Source of the DNA: Ahaetulla prasina
Taxonomy: Eukaryota; Chordata; Lepidosauria; Squamata; Colubridae
Reading direction: 5' to 3'
NCBI RefSeq assembly: GCF_028640845.1
Contig: NC_080540.1
Span: 261,797,958-261,861,957, forward strand
DNA: 64,000 bases
Shown here: positions 23,488 through 34,966 of the stretch, in pieces
Position numbering within the stretch: position 1 is the stretch's first letter
How the letters are laid out: the number at the start of each line of letters is the position of its first letter
The notes under the pieces: model-generated
Databases searched by the model: none
What the model was told of the DNA's origin: nothing
The model's input: only the letters and a program-made list of their open reading frames with translations
Program-made: the position numbers and the translations under genes

Positions 23488-24150
23488 GAATCTGTGGCAA
23501 GGCTACCGCAGGCTACGTTTTCCCACCACTGCTATGGATCTCTGCTGCCAAATCCACCACCGAGGAATCTGAGGTAGGCTACAGATCCCACCACCACCAA
23601 ATCCACTCCCAGCAGGAGCCCGGGGAAGTTGAGGCAGAATCCCACTGCTGATTCCCCTCCATTGAGAAATCTGAGGCGAGGCTACCGCAGGCTACAGATC
23701 CCCACTGCTGCTACAGATCCCCACTGCTGAATCCACCCCTGGTGAAGTTGAGGAGGTTGGCAAAGTTGAGGCAGAGTCCCACCTATTCCCTTCCACTGAG
23801 GAATCTGAGGCAAGGCTATAACAGGCTACGATCCCCACCATGACCGCTGAATCTGAAGCAAGGCTACCGCCTGTTCTTCTGCCGAAGTTTTTTTTGCTGA
23901 GAAAAAACCTTTTTCAGAAGGCAAAACTTCATACTTTCTTCTGCCAAAAATCAAAATGCCAAAGAAGATAACGGTCAGTATGCCAGTGATGTAGAAGATG
24001 GTGGTGCCCAGTTTAAAAGAGGCTTAAAACTTCACCAGGAACTGAGGCTTGAAAGTGAGGCTTAAAACTACACCAGGAACTGAAGCGTGAAAAACTTCAC
24101 TAGGAATATCTACCTTTTTCTTGCTAGAAAAGGAGCCTCCAGTCCTGTAA
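23488..24150 (+). repeat. Irregular repeats upstream of a LINE ORF1
   Basis: The phrase GAATCTGAGGCAAGGCTAC recurs in variants at 23488, 23565, 23666, 23801 and 23849, with CAGGCTACAGATCCCCAC and TGCTGAATCCACC fragments between. Spacing is uneven (48-135 bp). Farther on, CACCAGGAACTGAGGCTTGAA recurs at about 24033, 24072 and (degenerate) 24097. The position just upstream of an ORF1 suggests a repeat-built 5' untranslated region. No coding function was recognised. Confidence 0.6.
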
Positions 24151-24155
24151 CATAG

Positions 24156-24280
24156 ATTAATTGATTGATTGATCAACTGATAAATGATTGATTGATTGAT
24201 TGATTGATCGATCGATCGATAGTTGATTGATTGGTGATTAATTGATTAACTGATTATTTGGGCATTGATTGACTGATTAA
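24156..24280. repeat. (TTGA)n/(TCGA)n microsatellite
   Basis: An interrupted TTGA array with a short CGAT run at 24208-24220, grading into degenerate TTGATTAA. Confidence 0.88.
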
Positions 24281-24461
24281 TTTAATAGTGGATTACAGCA
24301 AATAAGAAGTTAATTATTTTAACAGTGGATTCCAGGAAATAAATGACACTCAGCTAAACAGCTACAAATAATTTTTAAAATCACCAACTGCACCAGCACC
24401 TTCACATCAAACCTACCATTCCAGGCAAACACTCCACTGCCAAACCTCCAGACAAAAAGAA

Positions 24462-25398
24462 AGAGATCTCTACCAATAACCCACCTGACTCCTGCACATG
24501 CTTTATATGTACAGAATCTTTCAAAGAGGATGAGAGTACCATGAAATGCTCCCTATGTGACAATTACACTCACCACAAGTGTTTAGGATTAACCAAAAAC
24601 ATAGCCCAATTCCTACAAGCATCCTCACTTATATTTCTACATTTCTGCATATCGTGCAGTCGCAAACTGGACAAATTTATTGTCCTGCTTGAAAGAGTCG
24701 ATACCATAGAAACACGATTAACATCCCTAGACACCATAGAAGCAAGATTAGCATCCCTTGAAAAAAAAGATACAACACAGAAAAGCAAATATCCAACAGC
24801 ATGAAATCCTATTCCAATCCAACAACCACAACCACAGCCACAGATAACCAACCCTACAAATAATATTTCCATCTTCATCAAAGACGCCATCAAATGTGAA
24901 CAGAAGTGTCCCAAAGCTATCTTATTTGGCCTAGAGGACACCAATGAAACTGATGACATCACAAAGGTTTGCAACATCATTAGTGACTTTCAGGTATCAA
25001 CCATCTCCCCCAATGAAATCATCGACATTTCCCGAGACAGCCCTGAGTTCAAGAACAGCAACAGCTCAGTGGCGCCACGCTTCTGCAGAGTCGTTTGCAA
25101 GAATGAGTCCAGCAAACACAAATTCATTTATACAATAAATTCACTCACCAAAAGCAACATCAACCATAAGAAACTTCATTCATGACCCAACCAATCCATA
25201 CTACAATGTGCTCGCTCCCGTAAGCTGTGTTCAGAGCTCAAAAGACGCCAGGACCAAGGAGAGACTGACTTATACATTGACTACTGTGCTGACTGTATCA
25301 AAAGTAAAACCAATTGCCCACATCTCAACAACCCCCAACATCCAATACTAGGTATGCACACCCATAACTTCCTCCAGATCCACCACTACAGACCTTAA
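24462..25398 (+). pseudogene. LINE ORF1 with PHD-type zinc finger and coiled coil, broken
   Basis: ORF1 proteins of CR1-clade LINEs bind the element RNA. From 24481 the frame shows CTCFICTESF, then MKCSLCDNYTHHKCLGL and FCISC: a Cys4-His-Cys3 pattern like a PHD/RING finger. A heptad-rich stretch follows (LLERVDTIETRLTSLDTIEARLASLEKK, as two near-repeats), suggesting a coiled coil. The frame breaks near 24800. Homologous coding continues downstream as IKCEQKCPKAILFGLED, PRFCRVVCKNESSKHKF and RKLCSELKRRQ, with a stop in the middle and an end at 25396-25398. No start codon was confidently identified. It is followed at once by an ORF2 start, as in an intact LINE. Confidence 0.7.
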
Positions 25399-25402
25399 AT
25401 GC

Positions 25403-25590
25403 ATGCTACTTAATGCAAGAAAGCTCACAAACAAAATGCCTGAATTCCTCCTTTTACTAAATACGGCTATATTCGACATTATATTTGTCTACTAGACATG
25501 TTTGAATGCATCCTTCCCAGATTCTGTTACCACAGTAAGTGACTATCTTGGATGTGAAACATCTAAAATGATCCCCCATTTAGTTGAATA
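25403..25590 (+). pseudogene. LINE ORF2 start, truncated
   Basis: MLLNARKLTNKMPEFLLLLN, then TAIFDIIFV and (after a stop) CLNASFPDSVTTVSDYL match the first strands of an APE-type endonuclease; the TET motif region is mutated. Homology ends near 25570-25590, where unrelated AT-rich DNA begins. The rest of ORF2 and the 3' end are absent. This is unusual because LINEs normally lose their 5' ends. Confidence 0.7.
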
Positions 25591-27622
25591 AGCAAAAAAT
25601 TACAAGACAATGAATAAAGGTTAAATCTAAAGAAATGCCACAGAATCAAAACAACTTTAATTTCAAATTCAGAGTTAAATGTTGTTTATGAGATAATCCC
25701 ATATGCAATTCAGAAGAATTTTATGACACCTATGGCATCATATTGTAACATTACACAAGTTTGACTTAATTTCATCTTATTGATGAATGAAGCGGAGTCA
25801 TTTCCTGCATCAATAGAAAGTCTAAATACTTAATACTATCTGACTCTTATTGAATGAATCAATGCATCATTATCTGCAGCTACTTAGAAGGTGATTCTGG
25901 AAAAGGAGTTAGTGCAAAGGGAAAGCCTCAGAATTCAGCAGGTCAGAGTCCTATGATAGCAAGATATCTAAAATTATGGATTAGATATACTTGAAGTACC
26001 TATCTCTCTGAAATCAAAGATATTTAAGTGTGACCTTTCACAGCCCAGCTCAGGGGGTGTTCTATAGATTAGAATTCATAATTGTAACCATACTTGTGTA
26101 GATGATGATGATGATGATGATGCATACTGTTTTTAAATATTTAGATCAGTTATAAGTTTTACACCTGATGTTTATACACAATAACAACTAATTCATAAAA
26201 CTGTGCAAAGTTTCAACTTCAACTTCCTTATCCGAAACCTTTGCTACTTCTTCACAATTACTAAGCTTTTCTGGCATCCTTCCCCGTGATTTGATTTGAT
26301 TTGATGCTGCCATCTTTTGTTTTTTTCTTATTTTTGTAAGTATTCTTGTGTTATTATCACTGTATGGGCATATTTTTTCTTTGCCAAGAGTAATTGTTTA
26401 TTGCAGCATAGAAATATGCTTAATTAATTAAGAGAGAGTGGAAGTTTCCATCTCTGGAAGAAAGAGATCTAAGTATTTCATTCTTAATGGATTGGAATCT
26501 TCTGGGCCAGCTTCTGATTTTCAAGAAACAAACTTTTTAGGAGCCACTACTACTTCCAAAAAGGTAGTCTCATGACAGATGAAGGTCTTTAAAAAAACGA
26601 GATTGTGACGTCCAAATTCTAAAACTTGTTACTGAAACCTTGCTTAGCAACTCAGAATCAGTCAACTCAAATTTTGAAGGAAAAGAAGCATCAGCATTAT
26701 TTTACTCAATTTAACATGCATTGAAATTTTATCTATTTTCAAAATAGAACACTCAGAAGCCATTTCTCAATCAGCTACAATGCTCTTTTGAATTCACCAT
26801 ATGCTACAGGAAAATTAGGGGTTATGAGTATAAAGCCTTAGCAACTGCAATAAAGTATTGTTTCTGTTATTTCTGTATAAGGAAGTGGACTCAAAATATT
26901 CTACTGGCTATATAATGCTATCTCAAAATGTAGAAAACAAGAGGTTGTAAATTTTTGAAGTACTTTTATTTCCTCTTCCCATCTTCTTAAATAACTTAAA
27001 GAAGAAACAAAATGTCAGTTCTTGAACTGTTTTTTTCAAATAGGAAAAAAATCAAAGGAGCTAAAATATTAGACAGTAAACAAGTAAACAAGAAATAATT
27101 CAGTTATGTTAGAGAACATATGCTTGACTCAGCTTTGTAATATAAAGGAGAAAAGAAGATTATTTTTCATAGATATCAAAGGGATGCAGTATGCAAATAT
27201 CAAAACAATTAGATAACCAAGTACAACCTGGGGTATTTTCTCCCCAAAGTTGATTTCAAAATGTAAGTGAATGTAAGGTAAAACTTTCAATTTATTAATG
27301 AGAGTTTGTCTTGTGCAAAGTACCTGGAATAGTACCTAATGATCACATTAGCCTAATAAAATAAAACAAATTCAAAGAAAATTATTAAATAGTAAGAGCC
27401 AATACGCACAATAGCCTTCAAGGAGATATTTCAATTTTTTTTTTCATACAATCATACCCTATATGATTTTTACAGGATTGTTCTCCAATTTACAGTATGT
27501 TAGCACTATTTTGCTTATTGTTACAATATCTGAATTTTTATTCTGATTCGCTAAATTGTATTAAATGCTGTGTTTACCCAAGATATTATTGTTGAATGGC
27601 AAATGTTACACCCATATTATAG
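25591..27622. other. AT-rich sequence, one short (GAT)n
   Basis: Unrecognised, apart from (GAT)8 at about 26098-26122. Confidence 0.45.
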
Positions 27623-27692
27623 AGGTGGTGGTGGTGGTGGTGGAGGAGGAGGAGGAGGAGGAGGAGGAAGACGAGGATGAGGAAGACGAAGG
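27623..27692. repeat. (GGT)n(GGA)n trinucleotide repeat
   Basis: About seven GGT units pass into about ten GGA units and a degenerate GACGAGGA tail. Confidence 0.92.
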
Positions 27693-30600
27693 GGGAGAAA
27701 TTATATAGTTAGTCTATATAATGCCATCATGACTCCTATTATTATTCTTATGTTATTAGTCAAGTGCTGGAGCTAAAATAAGATCAAGTATGCAAATCTT
27801 AATTCAGAAGGTTATTGGTTTCATAATAATGAGTTATAATTGACATGGTAAGAATAATAAAAGATATGGAAAGACCTAAACTTAAGAAGAGAAGAAATAC
27901 AGTGTTTGGTATATAATTGGGTGAAGGCCCCCATCTGCGATTCTTTGTGTCAATTTCAATACACCCCCTAGGACTTCCTGCAGCAGCCAAATTATAGCTT
28001 TTATGAAAATGATAAATGAGTATCGTTGTTCCCTATATAGCTGTCATGCAGAAACAACTGGAATCCTTATGGCTATCATTTCTATAGTTATCATACCCTG
28101 AAAAGTAAATTCAGTTATGTGATGAACTCTGAATGGCAAATATAATACCTGATGGAAAATCAGCTTATTACTGAAAATAAAGCTTTAAAAAAAAGACTTT
28201 TTCATACCATTCTTTGTAATTTGAAAAAAGGATATTGGCTAAAGAAAAGAAAAAAAAGGACTACTAACATTCCAAATATAATACTTTCAGTCCATATTGT
28301 ATACATTTTTGGAATTAAAAGTGACTAACCATAATTTTGGTTAGCTAGACAATCCCAGCAATAAAATAGATAGCATTACCAATTTTAATTTCTACATTTC
28401 TTTCCATCCTGTTTGTTCTTGGTCCCATCCTGTATCAATTAATGAATTGTAAGTTTTATGCTTTAAACTTTTTAAAACAACAACAACAAAATTTTTATAT
28501 CTTGTACCAGATTTATTTAATAAAGAGTAATTATACTCAGTATGAAGAGGTTGTATTATATTATTTGGCTGACAAGTGAAGGTAACCTTTATTAAATGCC
28601 ACCATATCAAAAAGAAAATATAAGAATTCAACTTCAGATTTTGAAGAAATAAGCATTCTGTTCGGAAACAGAATATTACATATTATATATTGGATAAATT
28701 ATATTTCTGTCTATCCTATGTGAGGTTTTCAAATCTAATTGGATTCACTAATTTTAGTTGGTACAATATTATTGGTTTTTATTATCTCAAATTCTTTCAG
28801 CTATATGAATACCTAAAAAATAAGTTCTTTTCAACAATAGAAGTGGAAATATCAATCATCTGAGATACATTACAAAGAAATCCAAAGTGGGATGTGGCCT
28901 GTGCAGCCCTGATGAACTACAATACACACAAAACATTATCAACCTTTTCAGAACTTTCTTTTTAAAAAAGTATTTTTAGAATCATGGGAAAAAGAGTTCC
29001 ATGGCTCTTTTATCTCCTTCTAACATGGTTGTGAAAGAATTCGGAAAATCAATGTAATTGATTTGTGAGTTCTAACATACATAGATTTCATAAGTACTTA
29101 ATCCATTGGCCAATACCATACTGGCAAACAGATACTTTTGTGATCAAAATAACATGTTAAAGTGCTCAATTAATATTATGATCCTAAAGGAACTGTTCCC
29201 TGCCTAACTGATTTTAGCCTGGATTCACCCTAACACTTTAAAATATAAAATGTGTTGCTACAATGATTTACTAAAAATACTTAGAATAAATAAACTCAGA
29301 CTGCTTCCATGCACATTTAAGGGTTTTCAAGTTCATGAAGAGGATATTGGTGATGTCCTCAAAAAAAAAAACAACCAAAACAAAGTAAAACACTTTTGCA
29401 GGAGTTCCCCATACATCAGAAGTTAGACATTCCATTTGCTGCTTTTCCTGTAGCCAACCCTATCAGTCATATACATTCTAATCTTCATGAATATGTTTAT
29501 AAATTGGAGGAATCAGAGATGTTCAATTAGAATTTCAAAGCAAACATGGTAGTTTGGCCTGCATTTTAATTTGGTATGAGTGCATTTTAAAAGAAATAAG
29601 CTGTCTCTTGAAAACTATTTGAGATGTGTGAGAGAGAGAAAATTGAAAGAAACACTTGCAAAGGAGTAGCTATATTCATTTGTTGCAGTAAGAAAACAAA
29701 ACAAAACCCTTTTGACATCTTAAAAATCTAAAAATTCATTCTGCATAGAATAATCCATGTATACAGCAGTAACTCTGTTAATGTATAACTGGCATAAGAA
29801 TACTTCTTGTTCTGAAGAAAAAAATAGAATTCTGAAAGAAAGTATTTAAGTTAACAGCCATAATGCTATGATCCTCCATAGGCAGATCAGTTGTCAACTC
29901 ATAAAGTATTCCTGGCCTGCTCTTGAGTTGCCTTTGGCAGGAAGGGGAAAAATTTATAAACTTAATAAGTAGTTTTATTAAACCATATTTGGTTTTTATT
30001 AAACCATATATGGTTATTAAACCATAATTGCCAAGATCAGTTAAATTGGAGATTATCATTCAGTATGTTATTGTTTATTCGTTCATTATGTTATCATTAT
30101 GTTAACCACTGAAGGGCAGTGGTTAGAGAGTGTAGGAAGTAGGAAATAATGAGAGAATAAATCAAGAAATTGTTTACTACTAATGATTTGTAGATAAGTA
30201 TATATAAAGCAGTCACTGAAACAGCAATCTTTATAGATCTTTATCAGAAATAAGTCTAGATTTTATCTTACCAATTAAAACAAGTCTTTCCATAGTTTGA
30301 CCTTGGCTAAATAATATTTCTAGGATAATTTTCTGTTCAAATATAGTATTTTGTCACATTTGGGGTTGTTCTATTTATTATGCTGACTGATCCATAAATA
30401 AACAACAACAACAAAAACCAAACTTGTAAGTCAAGGACTACCTGTAGTTTGTTTAGCAGTTTATTGGCCTATCCTGCAGGTATAGATACCAACACTGTGA
30501 TGGTTACTAAACTCAGAAACATGCGCAGCATAATATGTATATTTCTCACTGGTCTGATAATGTTCTACCATATATAGTTAAATATTACGATTTTTGCACA

Positions 30601-31645
30601 TGCAAAAGCACTTTCTTCCTAATATCATCTTATTAAAAGTATTGCATGATTCTAGAATATCCTGGCACACATTCTAATGTATTACTTTGGCTGAGTATTG
30701 AAACATACTGTACGTGGTGGAAAGGAAGAAGTTGCAAATGAGCAGCACACTTAACTCTTAACTCTGAAAATAATGGTCATTGGTTCACCAGTGGACATAT
30801 ATCTGTGCAGCAGTTGTTAGGCAAGCTATCTGTAAATAAAGAACAGACAAAGAATAAACATGGAAGATTCTTCATACTCTAAAGCAGCAGGCAAGGATGG
30901 AAGGTTAGGGAACAAACAGATCGTTCAAAAGAAATCTAGAAAAAAGAGAGAAAGGAATATGGGGGAAACAGTTCTAAATTGTTAGGTGGATATATTTAAT
31001 CACTATCATATTGTACTGTTAAGGAAAAAACAAAAGCTAAGGAGCTTTTGTTTGAGACAGAAATGGTAAAAAGTTTTATTCTGTCATGGAAAGAAATGGC
31101 TCTAAAATTCTCAATTAATTTGTGATTACTAGTATTTCATTTTCTTTTAAAAACGTTCTCATCTTTTTGTCATGATTAAAGACCTTTTATGAATTAAATA
31201 TATACTTCCGAACAATTACCAGATTCATTGTTAACCTAAGACCATCAGACAATGTGTCTTTTCTAATAGCCATGCCAGGGATAATAAAGGAGTTATGAAG
31301 AGTTAGCAAGCAGACATAGAGCTATATAAGAATTCAGTGAAAAGAAGAAATACAATTATCATGGACCAGGATAAAATTTTTGTGTAGTAGTAACTGAATG
31401 AAAAAGACATTTCTGTCCTAAATTCATTGTTATAGACAAAATATGCACAATAAATTTGTTTCAATTGTACTTTATTATGGACATGATAGTCTGAAGGTAA
31501 CATTTCATGTGTACTGCAATTTCTCAAGTCACATTTTATGTTAGATATGAGCAGTGATCATTGTTTTAATAGCATTTTAATTTTGTTAATTTTAACTAGG
31601 ATTTATTATATTTTAATCATAGGATACCATTGTGGATAAGATGTG
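27693..31645. other. AT-rich sequence, largely unrecognised
   Basis: No genes. Three copies of ATTAAACCATAT-like text occur at about 29975-30030. A solitary MITE end (AAGTCAAGGACTACCTGTA) at about 30430-30449 matches the termini of the TA-flanked MITEs at 43-51 kb. A small hairpin CAAAAGCT-AAGG-AGCTTTTG lies near 31030. Confidence 0.4.
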
Positions 31646-31647
31646 TA

Positions 31648-32478
31648 AAGTTAGTCTTTAACTTATGACTGGTCGCCTAACAAATACTTGAAATTACACA
31701 AGCCTGGAATGGGTCCTTTATAGCCCCTAAAGCATTTCTGTCTGTCATAAAATGACAGATACACCCACAGTCACAGGACCTTATTTTGGGTACTCTCAAC
31801 TGCTTGCTTTTAGATGGGCTGCAGCATCCCATGGTCACCTGACCACAATTTACAATATTTTTGCTAGTTTCCAGCAAAAATATCTATTCAGAAGAATAGT
31901 GTCAAGAATGAAACTTTGGCAGCTATGTGCCTCTTCGTTTCAACTTGCCATTAGATTAAATGGGGGAGGTGTTACTTCCTAATAGGTTAGATGGAGGAAT
32001 GAAACTTCTAAATGGGTTAGATGGAGAAACGAAACTCCTACGATTCTGCTGAAGGCTGTGGGAACCTGGAACCTTTTCAAGGACATCACAACAGGTGTGG
32101 AGTTGAAGCAGACGGTTCGCATAACAAAGAGAACTTGTTTCCATGGACTGCATGAGATATTGGGGGTTTGGCTGGTAAAAGTATTGTTTTATTCTATGGA
32201 CTAGTATTTGGAAATCTCGGAGTTAGTTTTGCCTCAACATTACCATGCTGTGTAAATGGTAAGATTTTCGGAAACGGGATGATCCTGGAGTTTTATTTTG
32301 ATAAAAGCTATATGTTGAGCTAGATGATGATAAACAGGTTTGCAGTTATGACACAGGGATTCACTTAAGGACCACTGTAAAACTATTATAAAAGTATATC
32401 TTGTCAGATGGGTCAATTTAGGACAAATTACAATCAGAAATCCTGTCCCAATTACAGTTGTAAGTTGAGGACTATCTA
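31648..32478. mobile_element. Old TA-flanked MITE of the AGGTAGTCCTC family, expanded
   Basis: The left end AAGTTAGTCTTTAACTTATGAC and the right end GTTGTAAGTTGAGGACTATCT are degraded versions of the termini seen at 43426 and 45532. Inner text such as CATCCCATGGTCACCTGACC resembles the body of that family. It holds three adjacent copies of a roughly 30-bp unit (GGTTAGATGGAGGAATGAAA type) at about 31954-32042. The boundaries are approximate. Confidence 0.5.
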
Positions 32479-32755
32479 TGCTGTGACCAGAAATGAAGAG
32501 TAGAAGTATCACAAATTCACTCTTAAATAGAATATATTTTTATTATGTTCAAACTCTGTTAACTGTATAAATTGTGGTTTGGAAACAAGCTAAGATTATA
32601 AAGTATATTTTATCCTAGTTAAGCAAACCAGGATTTAAGTTAAACAAAATTAATTAGGCTAGCTATTTGTTATCCATAAGGCTGATCTTGAAAAAACTAA
32701 GTAGGGTTGGATTGGGTTTGGTTTGGAGATCACCTATAAATTCAAAGAATGTGAG

Positions 32756-33304
32756 TGTTCTGTTTCCCTCCCCCAATACTCCCAACAAAGAGTCAGTCAA
32801 AGGCCTTCTTTTCTAATTTATTTACATAGATAAATGTTCTGGCCACGTCTACCCACGGGCCTGGCAAGTCTCTGGAGATAACTAGGAAATTATAGATAAG
32901 GCCAGAGTTTCTCACGAATATATTCTTCCTTCCATTGATACAGTTTGCCCGCGCAAATTCACTGCTTTGTCCAAGACAAAAAGCCAGAAAGTTCCGCCTA
33001 CTGCTTTTATAGCCTCTGTAGATGTCACTGCATGACTCATCATTCTTTGGCTTTGTCCCAACGCCTCTTCTGCTGCGCGCGCCGGTCACGTCTGCGCAGT
33101 CTTGCATCAAGCCAAAACTGTTCTTGGGGCGTTGCCAAATCAGAAGGCCCGGGAGAATCAGGCCTTTCTGGCCTCTCCTCCTCCCTTTGGGTGGGTGCCA
33201 GGGAGGGAGAGGGCCCAGGAGAAGCAGGCCTTGCCAGGTCTTCTCCCTCACTTTCTGAATCATCCGAGTCCAGGAGTCTGAGTCCAGGAACCTGGCTCAC
33301 AACA
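32756..33304 (-). mobile_element. Solo LTR of an endogenous retrovirus-like element
   Basis: A 549-bp unit on the minus strand begins TGTTGTGAGCC and ends AACAGAACA, i.e. TGTT...AACA as in retroviral LTRs. It is flanked by GTGAG (32751-32755) and GTGGG (33305-33309), 4 of 5 matching. It contains a TATAAAAG box (reverse complement of 33004-33011), AATAAA (reverse complement of 32817-32822) about 190 bp further on in the transcription direction, and a TGAGTCA AP-1-type site (about 33033-33039). No gag, pol or env remains, so it is probably the product of LTR-LTR recombination. Frames of 86-156 codons here are within the LTR and are not called as genes. Confidence 0.82.
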
Positions 33305-33339
33305 GTGGGTTAAACACAAAACATTTAAAAAAATATCCT

Positions 33340-33425
33340 GGAAAAGATAGTAGGAAACCATCAAAAATTCTGCCAAGAAAACTACATGAATATGAAATAT
33401 AGTCACCAAGTGTCAAGTCTGGACC
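33340..33425. mobile_element. Possible SINE/Bov-B-like 3' scrap
   Basis: GGAAACCATCAAAAATTCTG and GCCAAGAAAACTACATGAATA recall the Bov-B-type 3' ends of squamate SINEs; similar text occurs at 53.2 kb. Short and weak. Confidence 0.35.
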
Positions 33426-34966
33426 GTGGATAGCCACTGTCACCATTTTAAGATTTGAGCAAATTTAAACTGGAAGTAAAATTTCATTATACAGCAATAA
33501 CTTCTGACTTCCTCAGAATGAGACTGAAGGGCTAGAGAAGAAAGAGTATATCAAGCTGTTATTTGTGCATCACTTCAAGAAACAATAAATGGAAGCCTAA
33601 AATTAATAAAGTTAAATGGAAATCTAACAAGGATTGTTGAGAAGGAAGTTCTCCTTCCCTAATTCTACATTCATAGTGAACAGAAGTGGTAATAGCAGAT
33701 ATTGCTTCTAGTCTACTGGTTCCAAAAGCAAGAGTAGGTGCCACAAACCAACCAGATAATTAATTATAGACAATAATTGGTGATCTCCGTGAAGTATGCT
33801 GCCTACAGTCACTCTTATATTTCCAGGGAATTTAAAACTTCAAGATGAATTGGAAATTAGGTTTACTTATTTTTATGAGTTTGACCCTTTTTTGGGAGGG
33901 AGATGAATTACAGCTCCTTATGTTATGGAGAAAGTTACATTAAAACTGAAAGGACCTTCAGAAGCTATTTTTAATAAGGCAAAGAAAACTGCTTTGTTGG
34001 TATAACAGAGGGGAAAAAATCCTGCTTTTTCCCTGTCTTATGAGATCATTGTACTATCTGACCAACCAAAGTTTTAACTTTATGAATAAATCTAATTAAG
34101 TCTTCTTGTCTGCAAAAACTGACATTGTAGATACAAGTTTTCTGATGTCTACAAAATATTGGATGGTTGATCTATGATGACTTTTAATAGCATTTTGGTT
34201 TTCATTCTCTTTCTCTGCTTCTGTGTGTTTAATTTAATTTCAGACTAAGATTTCATGAATTTACGTGTTCCCAAATATCGGTATCCAATAAAAAAATATA
34301 TTAAGGAAAACTATACAGAAAAAATCATAAAGATTAAAAGAAAATCAGAACACCATAACAGGCACTAAAATTCCACTGTATGTATATATTTATGTATGTA
34401 TTATACACACACACACACACACTTTTTCTAAGCTACAAAGTATTGGCAGCTTGCCCAAAAAGTACTTGAAAATGGAATCTCTATGGACAAGAAGTCATCA
34501 AACAGAAGAAAACCCAGTAAATCCATTTTGTCTGATTTCTTCATAGTCCACTCAAGGACATGTTTTTTTATAAATAACAGTGAAAGCTTGTGTAGTTAGA
34601 ACAGCTGTGGCTTGCTCATCAAGATAATGACAGATTGCTTTTAAACTTGCCCAGTGCTGGATTGAGATGAATGGCCTATTTGGCTTCTTACTCAGCAGTC
34701 CTCTGTTCTCCCTTTCTTCCTTGGTTTATCACTACATACTATTCACATCCATAAGGGAGATTAGTGTTCTTTGGGAAATGGAAACTGTTAATACACATCC
34801 ATCAACGGAGGGCAGAATGCACAGAGATAAACATTACAAGAACATTTCATTTTTCATCAAATTCAGAGAGAAAATTATCTGTTTTTCATTCAATCAATCA
34901 ATCAGGACTAAAAATATCCCAGTTTTGCAACTGTTCCTACTTGTGCCTTAACACAATTCATAAGTC
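33426..34966. other. AT-rich sequence with a short (CA)n
   Basis: (AC)10 lies at 34404-34423. Nothing else was recognised. Confidence 0.45.

Noticed and set aside
32793..33300. Frames of 86-156 codons on both strands as a host gene
   Set aside because: They lie wholly inside the solo LTR, overlap each other in different frames, and cross its TATA and polyadenylation signals.
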